A DNA stretch of 64,000 nucleotides. Origin: Hirundichthys speculiger. Taxonomy: Eukaryota > Chordata > Actinopteri > Beloniformes > Exocoetidae. The notes beneath the pieces are model-generated. The model worked only from the letters and a program-made list of their open reading frames with translations. It ran no database searches and was not told the origin of the DNA. The stretch's first letter is position 1. Each line of letters starts with the position of its first letter. The position numbers and the translations under genes were made by a program. This document shows, in pieces, positions 40,127 through 54,179 of this stretch. The stretch is from positions 62,001-126,000 of the forward strand of contig JAGFBZ010000855.1 of the NCBI GenBank assembly GCA_018398805.1. Reading direction: 5' to 3'.

Positions 40127-41950
40127 ACCACCCTCTCCCCAGCCATCTCCTCGCGTTCCCAGTGTTTATTTTTTTTTATTTTTATTTGACATGGCATGGC
40201 CACCCTCAGATGCCAAAAGAATTAGATATTTGGTCAGATATTTACTTACAAACGTTATGGCCTTGAGTACTACTGCATTTTAATGTTTTCACTGGGGAAG
40301 TATGACACACAATGGATATATTTAGAAAAAAAAAGTTTGGTGAACAGATTTTTTGGTTACTGTTTTCGTTTTTTTTTTTTATTATTATTATTCAAAACAG
40401 AAACAATTATATACAAGCTGGAAAAAAAATTAAGACAGCACATCTAATTCTTGACTGAATACAAGCTGCACCTTGAATAGAGCAGCTATCAACAAGCTCT
40501 TGACAGAGATCTGGTTGGACATTCTTCTCTTCGCTCCAGAAATGGTTAGGATTCAAATACATTTGTAAAACTATGATCACTCGAGAGATTTTCCCACAAC
40601 TTCTCACCCACTTACCAATATTATCAATACATGAAGGGAAAAAAATACTTAAAGTGACAAAAAAAAAAAAAACACTGCCTTTCTGCTTGACAGCAACAAC
40701 ATTAAGTCAGTTTTCCACAGTATAATTAATCAATATGAAACAAGTTTAAAATTACAGCATGTCACTTTTTAGGAACTCTTGTATATCATCATTTTCTCAC
40801 CATTGTTAAGACAAGAGTACTTGGTTGTCATGAACACATCCTGTTTTCAATGTTGCTCTCAGGTTATATTTTTCTCTTTTCTTTTCCTTTTTTTAGCTTT
40901 TGTAAACAGTGGAACGACAAATACATTCGGCAGCAAGTTATAATTTTCATTGCAGTGTTGAAATGCGGCAATAATAAGATGAGACAATCTTGGCATGTCC
41001 ACAAGCAGACAGCACTCTCACTGAACATGAATAATACCTCAGTTTACTATGGCCGGTCAATAGCAGACAACATACAAAAGACCTCAGCTGTTTGGTAGCA
41101 GTAGGATCTTCCAAATAGTCTATGCAGTTGCAATGTGGCCTACCATGCTGACACACAACCACGAAATCTCTCCTGGCTTGTTGGGGAAAGGGAGCGCAAT
41201 ATAAACCAGGTGTAATCAGCAAATTAAACATATTATTTTAATATTAGAAGTTCTGTGTTATCCATAAGCTACACAGCACAAACACAAAAGAGTCTCAAAT
41301 GCAGACAAAAGTCATCGAAGCAAACAGTAAAAGCAAAGCCGCAAATAAGAGGGGTAAACTAAGGTTAGCAAGTCAAAAAGAAAGAAAAAAAACTAAAGCA
41401 ACACAAAGCCTACATCCATGAGTAGTAAGTAGCAGCTGCTACAAAGAATTGAAACACTAAAGCACATTAAAAGCATCAAGTACGGTACTCAGACACAAGT
41501 GTATAATACACACAGGTATCCAGAGAGTACAGCACATATACATGAGTGTACATTAGAGCAACAGTTTCAATACTGCAGCAGCAAACAAGCCTTGGCAAGC
41601 TGAGAGTATCCCACCATCCAGACTGAAAGGGTTTCATAGTCTTTGAATTCTAGTTATGTGAAGTTGATTAGATAGATGGAAGAAAGCTACATCAATGCTA
41701 TCCTCAGGTCACAGGATAAAAGGCAGGACAAGATTTTGATCCGGTGGACGGGGAACCACACAGCAGCTTTTACTTTCCAGATTCCCCCAGACTGAAGACA
41801 AAACTGCCAACACACCATAGAAGAAAGATACTGCAGACTGATGGCACTTCAACACTTCATTACAGCTACTTAGTAACCAGCTGAGACAGTATAAACAAGC
41901 AGCTAGAAGCTAGCACACTTAGCTAAAGTTGCTGCAGTTGCCACACGAAC
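40127..41950. other. No gene recognised; possible 3' UTR on minus strand
   Basis: The minus strand ends in an AATAATAATAAT and A-rich stretch near 40370-40395 and carries no long ORF above it. This could be a 3' UTR or UTR-derived retrocopy, but there is no coding exon to attach it to. Confidence 0.3.
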
Positions 41951-44900
41951 AGCTGAAGTAAGTATTCAGTTGTATTGTACATGACGTGCACTTCACTCCC
42001 TCTTACACTCCACATACCTCTTCACTCAAGAACAGAAGGTGTGTGCAGTGCTGCGTAGCCCCGTGTGTTGTATGTGCATTTATGTGCATTTATTTTTATT
42101 GAAATAGTTACCTTGTTACTATCAAAAATAATGTACTGCATATGACAGCAGATAAAACTATCAAATGTGTTATAATAATACAGTCATAACGCTGCGGCAA
42201 CCCTCCCATCCCAATCTGTCTGGCTGATGTTTAAAGGATGGTTCTTGGGGTCCAAATAAAGTTTTACATTTCAGCTCTATGTTTTGTATTCACTTTGAGT
42301 CACTCCTGTCTGCAACTTCTTGGCACCGAACAGAAATTATGTGCAGGTTCTGCATATGTGTGTGTGTGCGTGCACCTCTCTGCTGGCCTTCCACGAGTGC
42401 ATGCTGGTTTATTTGCCATATGCCAAGGGCTCTTTGGAACAGAGGCACTATTATCCATTCATCAGGCCGGCAGCATCAGTGTCTGCCAGTTTCCCTGATC
42501 TATAGTCTAATTTACACCTCAGACACCAGTGCGCCCTCTTTTCAAAACCCCTGTTGACACAAAACTGGATTCAGAACTATAAATCTACAAATGCCGCACT
42601 GTTGCTGAGTCCCACTGGTCAGTGAGCTTGTGTTTTCAAAGGCAACAGTTTTGAATTCATGCAGGAAGTTATTGAAAGGCAGACAGATGAAATGTGTTGC
42701 CTGTAAATTTGTTAAACAAAAGTGACAGGTTAAAACTCTTTGGCATTTAGCGTAAACTCTGATCTTAAATTTTAAATCAATAAGCAGGAGTGACAGTGAT
42801 GGACAGTTCAGAAAAAGGGAGGGCTCTCATCAACAACAGAAGAATAAAAGACACCGCTACCAGTCTTCTCCTTGTCTTATTCATCCCCCCCCCCCACATT
42901 CTTTATTGCTTTTATAGCGGCAGCTGTGAACCCCAGGTATCGATTTATACTGAGGACTAACAGACATGGCAAAAGCAGCGCGTGGAGGCATGCAAGAGAA
43001 GGAGAAGTGTTTGTGCATTTACATGATGTTAAAAAAAAATTTTCCATTAATCCAACTGAAATTGTATTTTTAAAATTCATGTAAGCCGAACTTATAGCTG
43101 GACCAACACACCCAGATAATGTGGTTGAAGTCAGGCTGATTCCCTGCATGTAATTGTTCATCTGGACTAAAACTGGTCTGCATATTCTGTGCGTATTCTA
43201 CAGTGCCGGTTCCCACTGGATAAGAAAAACAATTGAGAGTACTGGACATACAAAGACATACAGAGTTGTAAGTCACTCCAGTTAACCGTTCCCCTTTATT
43301 CAAGTTTGCTGCCACCAGCTAAACCAAAGATTTGTCTATTTTCTTTGGTGCACGGCATAATCAAGGGGCTACATCCAGCTTGCTGTTCTAATGAGATTCA
43401 GACATATGGAAGATTGCAGTTCCTTGACTGACCACTAGGGGCTTGTTCCAAAACCAAGTCAATTTTCACTGACCCGCATGCTTTAATGTCTGAATTTGTA
43501 TTGACAGAATGGTACAAACAAAAATAACGGTTTTGGTCTCCATAGCCAGATTTCTCATCCATCACATCTGTATGAGGAGGGACGTTTTTTTTTTATGTCC
43601 CTCATCCAGTAAAATAATATAGAGTCACAAATTATGTATAATTATAGGAGTAGATTCAGAGCGTAGAATCCAATGTGCATTTGACATCTGATTTGTGAAT
43701 TAAAAACTATGACAGCATAATCACTCTTATTTCAAGGATACAGCTGTATCTGAGCTATTTCTGAGCTCGTTGTGATATTAACGGTACAGACTGCCGCTCT
43801 GAATTGACTTCAAAGGGTCCAGGGGTAATGGCTGCAGAACAGCCTTTGGCTGGGGGCAAAGTTTAGCTAAGCAGTTGGAAGCAGCTACCTTTTCCCCAAG
43901 TCAAAAGGCTGCTGGTGAGGGTTAACCAAAGGACATCGGCCCGATGGCCTCTAGTTCATCAGCTGTTCCTTTTATAACAACTGGAGCATCTGGCTCCTCT
44001 GGTTGAGTGATCTTTCCGGACCATTTCGAGACCTGGGAAGGTCTGAGGCGAAGCCGATTGTGAGATGGTGCAGCAGTCGCTATAGGCAACTGCTGGTCTG
44101 AGCTGAACTCTACCAGTCCTCATTTGTGACATCATAAATGAGGATGCATGACAGATTTGATCAAAATTAATGTAAGGTGTTAGCATCTACTTTTCGACAG
44201 TGGAAATGGCATAAATGTGACTGTTAACAAAGCAGTAATTAATTTGGTACCATTCTCTGAGGAACAAAAACATGTTTTTCTAAAAAATTAAAATAAATAA
44301 AGCATGATAAATATTGTCTCTGAAATAGCAATATAAAAAATTAAAGGCATCCACAGCTTCGTTTTTCATTTTTACTATGCAAACAGCATTCAAACTTCAA
44401 GTGAACTGAAGAATGAGAAAATAAAAGAGGGGTTGTGCTAGATGCAAAACAATGCAGTAAATAAGAGCAATAAAACCTTTAATAGAAAAAAAGAAGAAGA
44501 AAGAACTCAGTGACGCCTCTAAACAGGTGCACAGGAAGGATTTTCAAACACCAGATTCCATGGAAAAGCGCTGTTCTGGTGTGTGAATCCACATGTGTAT
44601 GCACTTCACGGCCTCACGGACATGCTGCTCTGCAGCTGTTTGATACAGAGAGAGCAGAACTTAAATTATCTTTTTAAAGTCTTCACAATACTAGTCTGAT
44701 GGACACACACTCATTCTCAGATAGACTGCAGCCCAAATACGAGGAAAGGAATATTCTGCTCAGTGTGCCTTTAACTTAAAGAGTCTATATTGCTTTTTTT
44801 GAATTTTGCCTGTCTTTCAATGAGTTAAAGAGCTTTTTATGTGTTTAAAGAGTCTGCAGTTACGAAGCCAAAAGGTCACACCAAAGGGACTTACTCTCTC

Positions 44901-47004
44901 CTGTCAAAGACACAGCTCCTGAAGTATGTGTTTTATTGTCCTGTAGGTAGTCCACTCTAACCCATTTGGATAATGTCTTCCCAGTAGCCAGCTGATGGCA
45001 TGATGGCCTGTTTTCTTTGAGAAAGTAAAACCAATATTTATATTAAGCAACTAATAGGACACTAAGGTGTTCTCAAACTGACTCCATAGGGAGTTGGTTT
45101 CAATGAGAAGTCCTCTTCTGATGCGAAGAAGCACCATCTAAATGACTGAGCTCCTCACCCTGTTCCTAAGGTTGACCTCAGCCACCCTTCAGAGCTCATT
45201 TCAGTCGTTTGAATTTGCGACCTCGTTCTGTTGGTCAGCTCATGGCCATGGCTTCGAGTTTCAGGTTCCCCAAACAAGCTCATTGAATGGACAGTCATTT
45301 TGAATGTTATTAATTACACCAGAACATTTTCTGTAGTAGCATGTCTGTAAACATGCTAATAGAGGGAGGAAGGCCAGGGAAGAAGTCAGACACTGAGGTC
45401 AAGAAGTCTTTTGTATTTCTTCCTCTGGGTAGAGTTGCTACATAAATCGATCTTGTCTAGAGGTAGCTTTTCATCCCCTGATCCTTCCGGCATCCTCCTG
45501 CCCCCCTTTCTTTGACTGCTACCTGATCAAACCAGCCCCTGGCCTCTCTGCTCTCCACAGGAAATCATTACATTCATTGTAAAAAATCTCCACAAATCTC
45601 ATCCACCACCCCCCGAGCGCCACCTTCTTCCAGTTTGGAGGTGTGCTTCATTCCTCAACACTCTCAAGGTACCTCAATTGAAAACCAATTAACACTACAG
45701 TGCCTGCACACCTGCAGACTATACATCAAACATACAATGTGAATATGAGCATTAGGAAATTGGAGTGCTGGTGATAAGTGTCAAACATTTTCAAACACTC
45801 CAGGGCTTGTGGTGCATAATGTATCCATTAAATGCCCAGGTAATGTGTGGGGATACAGCACTTAACTTTCCATATGCCTTGGGGTTAACATATAATGAAT
45901 GCGCAGTATAATGTTGAATGTCTACCCAGGGACCTAATTTATCAAGCAAAGGCCAACAGTGTCAAAGTCATTTTCCACTGAGATATAGCCACATAGTGAA
46001 TGACTCAATAAGACTGTAATGTTCTCAGTGTCCCCTCACTTATTTGTATTCTTTCCACCATGGGAGAGCTGAGGTCAAATGAATGCGACAGGCATGCCCA
46101 AAATGATGCAAGGGTCTCATTTCAGTTAGAGACACTGATTTATTCTAATTTTGTGCTTTTTCCATGGTTTTGATCTGGAGTAATCGTAATACTGTGCTGT
46201 GATCAAATGATCCTTCACTGTGCTTCTTAGGAGCTCCTATGTAAATCTATATTTTCACCCTTAACTGTAAAAGTGACTTTTTTTTAAGTGATCACTAATC
46301 TCTTCCTTCAATGGTGCTTTTAACTTTCATCTAAAATCTATACCAGTTACTTTGAAAACGTAATGTTTAAAGATTATTTTGTAGCGTGTTGGATAGTAAC
46401 GCCTGCACATGGTCGTTAATTTTAAAATATTTTCTTCCAATAACAGCAGGGTTGCAAACCCAAGCTTTAATTATTATAATCTGAGAAACACCTAAATGTG
46501 AAAAGGAAAGGAAGGAAGACCAAAAGCTTTCTGATTTTCATTTGTAGTCACTCTGTTGTCCAAGTGGGATTGACAAATAATGTCTGAGTAGATTTAGGCC
46601 GCTCGCAGTCAATTATAGAAAAGGATGTCTGTTATCCATCAACTAAAATCTTGGACTACTTTGCCCACAAGCCACTTAATATTTAATTACAGTCAGGGTT
46701 ACCGGTTCGAAACGGTACACAGAAATTCACTGAAAGGTACACATTTCATTTTATAATACATCAAAAAAAGGAAAAAGGTTATTGGAAAGTAAAAGGCTTT
46801 TTCTCTGCTCGTGTGTCCTGCTAAGAGGAGCTAAGAACACACAGTACTGGCTCTACAACAGCTATTTCCTGAGCTCACGCTGGCCAGGCAGATCCCACTG
46901 CCTGAGTTAAACTATAATAGAGCTGACACCAGATGTTGAAGCATTTTGAGTGGCCGGAATGGCAAAAGCATTATTATTTGAAAGATGATTTGTAAACCCT
47001 TTGA
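41951..47004. other. No gene recognised
   Basis: Mixed unique-looking sequence with short ORFs only. I found no complete transposon, tRNA or splice-consistent exons. Confidence 0.5.
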
Positions 47005-47100
47005 TGAACTGGTTAGCTGTCCAGGGTATAACTTCCCTCTCAGCCAAGCCCCCTGTAACCCCAACAGGATGATGAAGGAATTAAAAATGGATGGAGGGAA
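47005..47100 (+). repeat. Dispersed fish repeat, short relic
   Basis: CTGTCCAGGGTATAACTTCC then an AACAGGATGATGAAGG and AAAATGGATGGAGGG ending. This is the opposite orientation of the repeat at 29555-29895. Confidence 0.65.
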
Positions 47101-50100
47101 GATGCTGAACAACAGGACTAGACATACCCCCTGCATCTTCACCAGATTTCCACACTCTTGCTGATCAATAAAAAAAAATAGTAGCCTGTCACTCAGTGTT
47201 TTCACCGCTGTGGTTTGACAAAAGTTAGCATATTAATGTTGCTTTACTGAAAGCTAATGCTCCTGAGATGGTCTTGTTATAGATTTCCAACCATCTCTGG
47301 GAGCAAAATAAAGTTAGAGACCCTGTTCTGGTGCACAGAATTGTGACTGGTTGTTAACGTCAGTGTAATTAATATTAGCAAATGTGGACTATTTAACAAG
47401 TAAACTCAGGTGGTTCATTTACGTGTTACAACTCATCACAGCTGACTGCGGCCTTGCTGGAACAGGAAACTGTCTTTGCCGTATGCAGGTGTCTATGAGC
47501 AGAACATACAGTTTAATTAACAAGAGCAGCAGCAAAACAAAGACAGAAAGAGAGGAACAAGACAGTGCATGACTGAGTCTGCTCGTGAGCACGTGTGTGA
47601 AAGCAAAGGAAACAGATGTTGTTACTAATGCATCTCTGGCTGAGCCATTATAACCACCTATAAAAGATTATAGAGGCACTTTCTGAAAGCGAACACAGAC
47701 AATTTAAAATGCCATGACATTATAATGTCACAGCTCATCAACTGAAGCCCCATCATGGGCAGCTTCATCCCAAATTTTCTTTTCATGGAAATGGCGCGAG
47801 CTTAAGAGGAAGCCCAACTGTGCAAGACACGCACATCCTTCATGCACAAATGAACATATGTGAGTATAAATTCTCAGCTGAGTCTGATCTTGCTGACATG
47901 CTGTCATTTTCCCCTCAGAATGCAGCCAAGGTAAAGGCCTTTCAAGTTATGTCATCAAGATTTTGTGGATACGGAGCCTTTTAAATTAGGCCAGCGCCGG
48001 AGAAAAGATGTTCTGTGTGATCAAAGACCAGACTGATAGCAGGATGAGTGTTACATGTTGCCAAAGTAAGGCAAATGTTTTCAGAGGCAAAGGGGAGAAA
48101 TTGCATCAGAGACTTTATTTTAGCAGCAATTCTACCTGATCCTGGGACGTGGAAGCAGGATGAGAGACAAGCGGGAGCTGAGGCTGGAAGGGGAGGAGAT
48201 ACCAGAGCTGGAACGAGACCTCGACACTCTTCCAAGCTTATTAATGAAGAGACAGTCAGGGAAATGAAGAGGAAATCAAGAATGGGGGGGCTAAAGCTGA
48301 ATCTATTTTTTTTTGTTTTGTTTTTTAGATCTTTTTGCTCAAGTGGGTTTGACTAAAAGCTGCAGCAAGCACAATGACTCACACCTGCTTCCAAAGCCAT
48401 AAAGCACAGGGAAGATTGAGTTGTGTTATTCACTGGTAAGCACTCTTACACGGTCAGATAGGGAGGGAGGCTTTTGGCATGCTATATATACTCAACTCCA
48501 GACTTTTCAGATGCAGTTCAGTCAATGTGCTTGTGAGTAAAAGAAAAACCCTTATACCATCCTCTCTTGAATGACCTTAGCAAGAGTGCACATTGCCAGT
48601 CTGTGGTCACAAAGAGTATTACAGTTCAGTAACCAGATGTTTGTGGCTTTGGAGTGCTTTTTCATGTGGATGGGGCATACTAAGAAACGCAGGGACGGGA
48701 GTCAAGTGAAAGAGCAAAATGGTTCTTAAAAGAGCCTACATCCTACATTGAGGCAAGGGCCATCAATCCAATTAATAGTGTGATGTGAGAGCTCAGGCTA
48801 TTGATGCCCAAAGTCGAGGTATGGATCATTGAGATAAGAGCCGGAGCTAAATCTGGTGGGACAGCCAATTGTAAATGGTGTGTTATCAGCTCAGCCAATG
48901 AGGCGAGGGTATCTGTTACGAGCCACAGTGTAGCAGCCCTTTTAGCACTGCTGTGATCCACACAAGGGCTCATTTAAGGAACATTGGATGTCTAAAAGAT
49001 TTCAATAAAAACAGTTCTCCTCATTAAGCAGATATCATGTCCGATAACATCTCCGGAAAGGCTGTTAACATCTCATTATTGTTCAGTCATATGAGCTGAA
49101 AATATAGTCCATTATAGCTGATTTGTCTACAAATCCATTGTCTGTTGAACCACTGAGCTTCCTTCTCTCTCTATCATCTCTCCCTGCTCGTCGGCAGTGA
49201 ACTGTCACTTTGTGTGTTCCTTCAAACTAATTACAGACTCATTGTTCAATATCAGAGAGAGATTGCTGAGATATTTGCTTGAAAGTTAGGATATCAGCTG
49301 GCTGAAATTGATTTACTGTTTGAAGTGCTCCATCTATGGAGGAAAATTAAGTGTGATGAAAAAAGTTAACTTTCAAGTAAAGGAATTCATGAGTAAAAAT
49401 AAAATGTTGCCTTTTTGTGTTTCTAGAATCTAAAGGATTTGTGCATTCTTAATGTTTTTCCTCAGTGAAATCATGTAATCTTAAAAATTCTTTAACACCA
49501 CAGTACAGTATGTAAAGTCAATGGCTCAAAACCAAAAGAGCACAGACTTATTTTTACCTCACCAAATAGCAAGACTTAAAAAAAAATTAACACTTTTGAA
49601 AGATGCATTTTAAACCAAACAGCCAACTTTTCCCAACCATAGAGAAGTGCTTTTGTTGGTACGTTCGTGGATTGTCAGCTCACTCAGCAGGATGTGCCTA
49701 ACTCTTCATAGGTACTTCGTTGTGGCTGACCTGCTTGCAGGCTCTTCACATTAGCCATCTGTTTCTGGGATCCTTAGGTAACTGTTTTGAATATTTGCTA
49801 TTTTGCCTGATAATTTCAACCTTCAGCTGAGCTTACATTACCTCTCTTTGATTTCATTTGAGTAGTTTTATCTGGTGGAATTTACATTCCGATATCACTG
49901 CTGCATATTTTGATGAGGTGAATCAGTGATGATTGCTCCAGGAGGCTCGGAGGTTTCAGGTCCAGGCAGAACAGCGCCACAAATGGAGCATCTTCTTGGT
50001 ATAAATCAGTCTGGATGGTAAATTGTGCAGTTGGCTTTGTATTGGCCTCTAGAAATATCTTCCACAGTCACGGTGAGTTCTAGATGGAGGCCGATGAATG

Positions 50101-50159
50101 TTAAACATTTCTGAGTATTCCAGTGCCCTTTTGTTTGTCAGATCTTACAGCTTCAAGAA
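47101..50159. other. No gene recognised
   Basis: ORFs are short. The stretch around 48740-48990 is of higher complexity and contains several CCAAT and TTATCAG-like motifs; it is discussed as a possible conserved non-coding element. Confidence 0.45.
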
Positions 50160-50420
50160 CCTGTTCTGTCAACCAGTAGCTGTTCTTTGGATCCTCTGGT
50201 GTTACTTCCAGTTCCCTACTAATGTAGTCAGCCATGTGTCTACTGATCTTGTCTGCAATGAGGCCTGACAGGAGCTTCTGGGCTGCAGAATCAGATTACT
50301 GGAACTGTGGCCTTCTGGGGATCCTTCAGGATCCTTCATGTCCAGCCTTGGGTTGACCAGGGGATATATTTGTGCAGTTAGCTCTTCATGGAGTTTGAAA
50401 GAAAAAGAGAAGGAAATTAC
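50160..50420 (-). pseudogene. Possible LINE reverse-transcriptase relic
   Basis: Minus-strand frames read in order LHEELTAQIYPLVNPRLDMK, LLSGLIADKISRHMADYI, and KNSYWLTEQVLEAVRSDKQK. The second phrase resembles the start of a reverse-transcriptase domain in some non-LTR elements. Short and frame-broken. Confidence 0.3.
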
Positions 50421-51107
50421 ATACCTAAACACATGGAGAAATGTCTTCCCGTCTGTATACACATGCACACACAGTAATTAAATCATGTTTAAATTAAAGC
50501 AAAAAGAAAATCTGTCTTGAAGATATGCAAAGCTCAAAGCTTAGACCCATTTCTATATCCTGAGCAGCAAGATTTTTCAGCCACCTTCTTTTTCTTTCTT
50601 TGCCTTATAACTCAAAAAGGAAATCTCCCATACATTCAATCCCCTCTAGTCTCCAGACAAGCACTTTATCTTCCTGTCCACAGTCACAGCAAACTAAACA
50701 CACACTCTAATAGAATATATTTTTTTTCTGTCCATGGCAAGCCTGTCTGTAGGCAATGAGCCTTGACTCTACTGTTTGATTAACATGCCACATCTATCAT
50801 CAGTATAAATACATAAACATTATCATGAATAGGTAACCATGCTCTTTGAAGTGGCTTTTTGGTGTAATAAAAGAGACATATAATGCCGAAAGAAAGAAAT
50901 ACCCCAATTTTGAATGAAAAACCTCAGGTTACTCTTCACTTGGTAAATTAAATTTTTAACACAAATCAGAAAAAGTTGGATTGATATGGAAAATGCATAT
51001 AAAAACATACTAAGATTATTGAATTTACTTTTATTTTTACATAATTATAAAAAGTAAATATTTTTTTATTTTCTTGTCAACTTCGTGTCATCTTTAAATA
51101 TACATCC

Positions 51108-51262
51108 CTTCCTGGGCCGCCCCCTGGGTGCGCGGCACATGTACGGTCCTGGATGCAGCGGTCATGGGCCCGAGCAACCCTTCGCTGCGTTCTCCCTGCC
51201 CCCTGACCTGTCACTCTTCACTGTGTGAATAAAGGCCACTAGTGCCCAAAGCAGTAACGATG
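51108..51262 (+). repeat. tRNA-SINE-like 3' part
   Basis: GCAGCGGTCATGGGCCCGAG, CCCCTGACCTGTCACTCTTC and GAATAAAGGCCACTAGTGCC are phrases of a common fish SINE tail. GC-rich against AT-rich surroundings. The tRNA head is not obvious. Confidence 0.5.
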
Positions 51263-53384
51263 TTACATCAAACAGGCAATGTTAACAGTTGATCGTAATG
51301 AATGAATCTAGTTCAAAAGCAACATCCATTAAAAAAAGAGAAAAAATTGGTTTAGGAACAAAGATTAAAGTCAAAAGAAATTCCCTTTGTCAACAGATGC
51401 ATGAGAACAAATCCATTGAAATTGCTTTGTCAAGAACTACAGTGTGGAGCTATATTCACAAAGGAAACTTAGACACCTCCTTTTAACCGTATCCACAAAC
51501 AGTGTTGATGTCTCTGGGCTCAGAGGCATCTGTGATAGACCATCACACAAACATGCACTATGAACAGACAAATCAGCATTTTAGAATTCTTTTTTTTTTT
51601 TTTGCAAGAATGAATAGTGTGTGTTTCAGGTCAAATACAAAATGTATGATCTGTTCCGTTATAAGCAAGAAAGAAGTCCAAAAGGAATGCTGTGTTTGGC
51701 TGTAACAGGTCATCTACATCTCTGCGATGGTCATCCCAGAAAAGTATACTGCTGTTCCAGAGCGATATATACCACCTTCAAGACCACATCCTTTCATTCA
51801 TTTTCAGCAAAACAAAGCAAAACCAAAGTCTGCACACAGTAACAAAAGCATGGCTGAGGAGGAAGAGTTTATGAGTACTGGACTGAAACATTTCTAAATG
51901 AAAGCCAATGACAATGACAACCCTGTATTACTGCACACCTTCATATTTGTTTGCAAGAAAAATGGAAGAAAACGGACAACTGAAACATTTAAATGCTTCG
52001 TATTCAGGATACCAGAATGAATTTTAACTGTTATGAGAATGGCAACATTATAACATGTTAAGAGTTATCCCATCTATTTGTGTCACAGGCCTGAAATTCA
52101 AAAAAAAAATAATAATAATAACAACAATTGAAATGAAGTCAATAAAAAAAATGAATTATTGGACTCATACTGTGTTCAAAGAAATGCAGTAAAAAAAATA
52201 AGTGTAAGAACAATTTTCTTCTTCTTTTTTTTAATTTGCATTTGCTACTTAGCCCCAAGTCGTTTCTGAATTGGGGTCATAAAACACCCCGCAAGAAAAA
52301 GAGTAACTTCAAATTTTCCCTTCTACTTTGTGTCTTCCTAGTTTCAGGCAGTAGCAAAAAGATGATAAAGACTATTTCAAGGCAAACACTGACTAAATAT
52401 GCAGTAAATTTGCATATTTAAAAATGTATTTAAATGGACAGGTCTCTATCAAAAACAAGTGGAGCATAATATGATTGAAAAACCATGATTTCTATTTAAA
52501 AACGTGCTTTCATTGGTGCTTGGAGATGTAATGTATTTTGTGCAGTCTGATTTACAGGTGAAATGAGAGATTCTCACAAAAATATCACCCAAATGTATTT
52601 CTGTCATTATGTGTGCTTCTCTTTCATCATTTTGAGCACTGAGGTTTTAAAATCTCTCTCATGCAGCGAGAGGCTCAATCATGCCTCCTCCTGGATATTA
52701 AGCGAACTTACAGGCATAAAGATAGAACTAGAATACTTCGAGAGATCTAAACTTGGGAAGGGAAGCATACCACTTCAAAAACACACCTTTTTCTCATTAA
52801 GTCAACAATAGATTGTGGTGTTTATGAACCTGATTCTGTTGCTGTGATCACAAGCCTCCTGCCAGTCAATTAGTATTATCTAGTAAAGCTTTTATATATG
52901 GATGTGTATAAGAAGAAACAAAAAAAGAAACAAACTCTATATAAGAGCATGTTTTTTTTTTGTTTGTTTTTTTGTAATGACAAGTATTTTCTAGGCAAGA
53001 AATGGAAATGTAACTAACACCCCCTCAAATCTGTTTGACTTCATTTCTCAGTGCTGCCAAGAGTAAATGTGTCTTTTTTTTAATAAGATATCTCCAACTT
53101 GTGTTTGCTACTGCCAAAAGAAGGTTGGGGGTGGGCGTGGGGGGTGACAGTACTTAATAATTTAAATCGGTTGACTGTATATAAATCAGCAGCGTCATTT
53201 ATCAGCACAGCTTTAAAGTGTGGGTTGTCTTTAAAGATGCCAGCGAAGTTTATCAAAGAGCATAATGTGACCTTTACTGCATGGAGACGTTCACATAAAG
53301 AGCTCTGAGGGTTACCACTGATCCTTTTACTCCCATTGTAATAAATGCTATCTTCTATCTAAACCAACCAAGTGTGTTCTTTAT
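51263..53384. other. No gene recognised
   Basis: AT-rich sequence with T and A runs. ORFs at 51289, 51621 and 52563 show no domain features. Confidence 0.5.
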
Positions 53385-53386
53385 TT

Positions 53387-53617
53387 GTCAGCTGTCGACA
53401 TGCCTGCCACTCTACTGCACCCACAGATGAGCCTGACCAACCTCATAAATCTTCACGTAACCACATCTGTGCTGTGAACCAGGATGAGTCAGAAGCTGGT
53501 TTAAGTGAGTCAGTTTCTCGGGTTATTGACGCTGCAGAGGTTGCGATTAGAGACACACTTTTCAAAATTAATAAGGCTGTAGAGGAATGTTTTCTAGCTC
53601 CATTTCTTGCCAGTTAA
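53387..53617 (+). CDS. Candidate terminal exon, unidentified
   Basis: A pyrimidine-rich tract ends in CTTTATTTGTCAG at about 53390, a plausible splice acceptor. The following open frame has a coding-like composition: APTDEPDQPHKSS, then NQDESEAGLSESVSRVIDAA and EVAIRDTLFKINKAVEE, an amphipathic helix pattern, ending at TAA 53615-53617. No upstream exon or family is recognised, so it could be a chance ORF. Confidence 0.3.
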   Translation, partial: VSCRHACHSTAPTDEPDQPHKSSRNHICAVNQDESEAGLSESVSRVIDAAEVAIRDTLFKINKAVEECFLAPFLAS

Positions 53618-54179
53618 GATAGACGCTTGTATCCTGAAATATTGAGGTAAATGTGGTTTCCATAGTTACACAGGGAGAGTTGGCTTTAAAAACGACTTTC
53701 TAAGTATAATGTCAAAGTAGAAAATTAGATTAGCACTCTTACTCATTTTTGACTCACTTAATGTTGCTCTCAAACTTTTCTAGGAGAACAGATCTGAAAG
53801 AGCTCAGTGTCTAGTTTGAGATAAATACACTTTGGTATTTGCACCACACTGGCTAAACTGAGACAAAATGTTGAACTGCAGTTTTCTCTGAAAACATGCA
53901 GTTTTTCAAGTATTATTCCATTGGAATAATGTGCATTTATTTATAACCATTTGCAAGTTAAAACAAAAGACTCCATATTACTAGCATAGAGAAACCACAG
54001 CAGGACATGAACTAAGTGAACATCCAACTCAGTGAGATCATACTCACAATTATTCAAAACAACAAACTAGAACTACCACTGGCAATGACACTGCAATTAA
54101 TCATGCTGAAGATTCACAAGAAAACATGATGTATTTAAGAGGAGAAATAAATCCTTGTACATAAAAGAGGAATAAATTG

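Noticed and set aside
42238..42557. Overlapping ORFs of 60-92 codons in three frames
   Set aside because: Several open frames at once in Cys-rich TG-repeat-like sequence. No coding signature.
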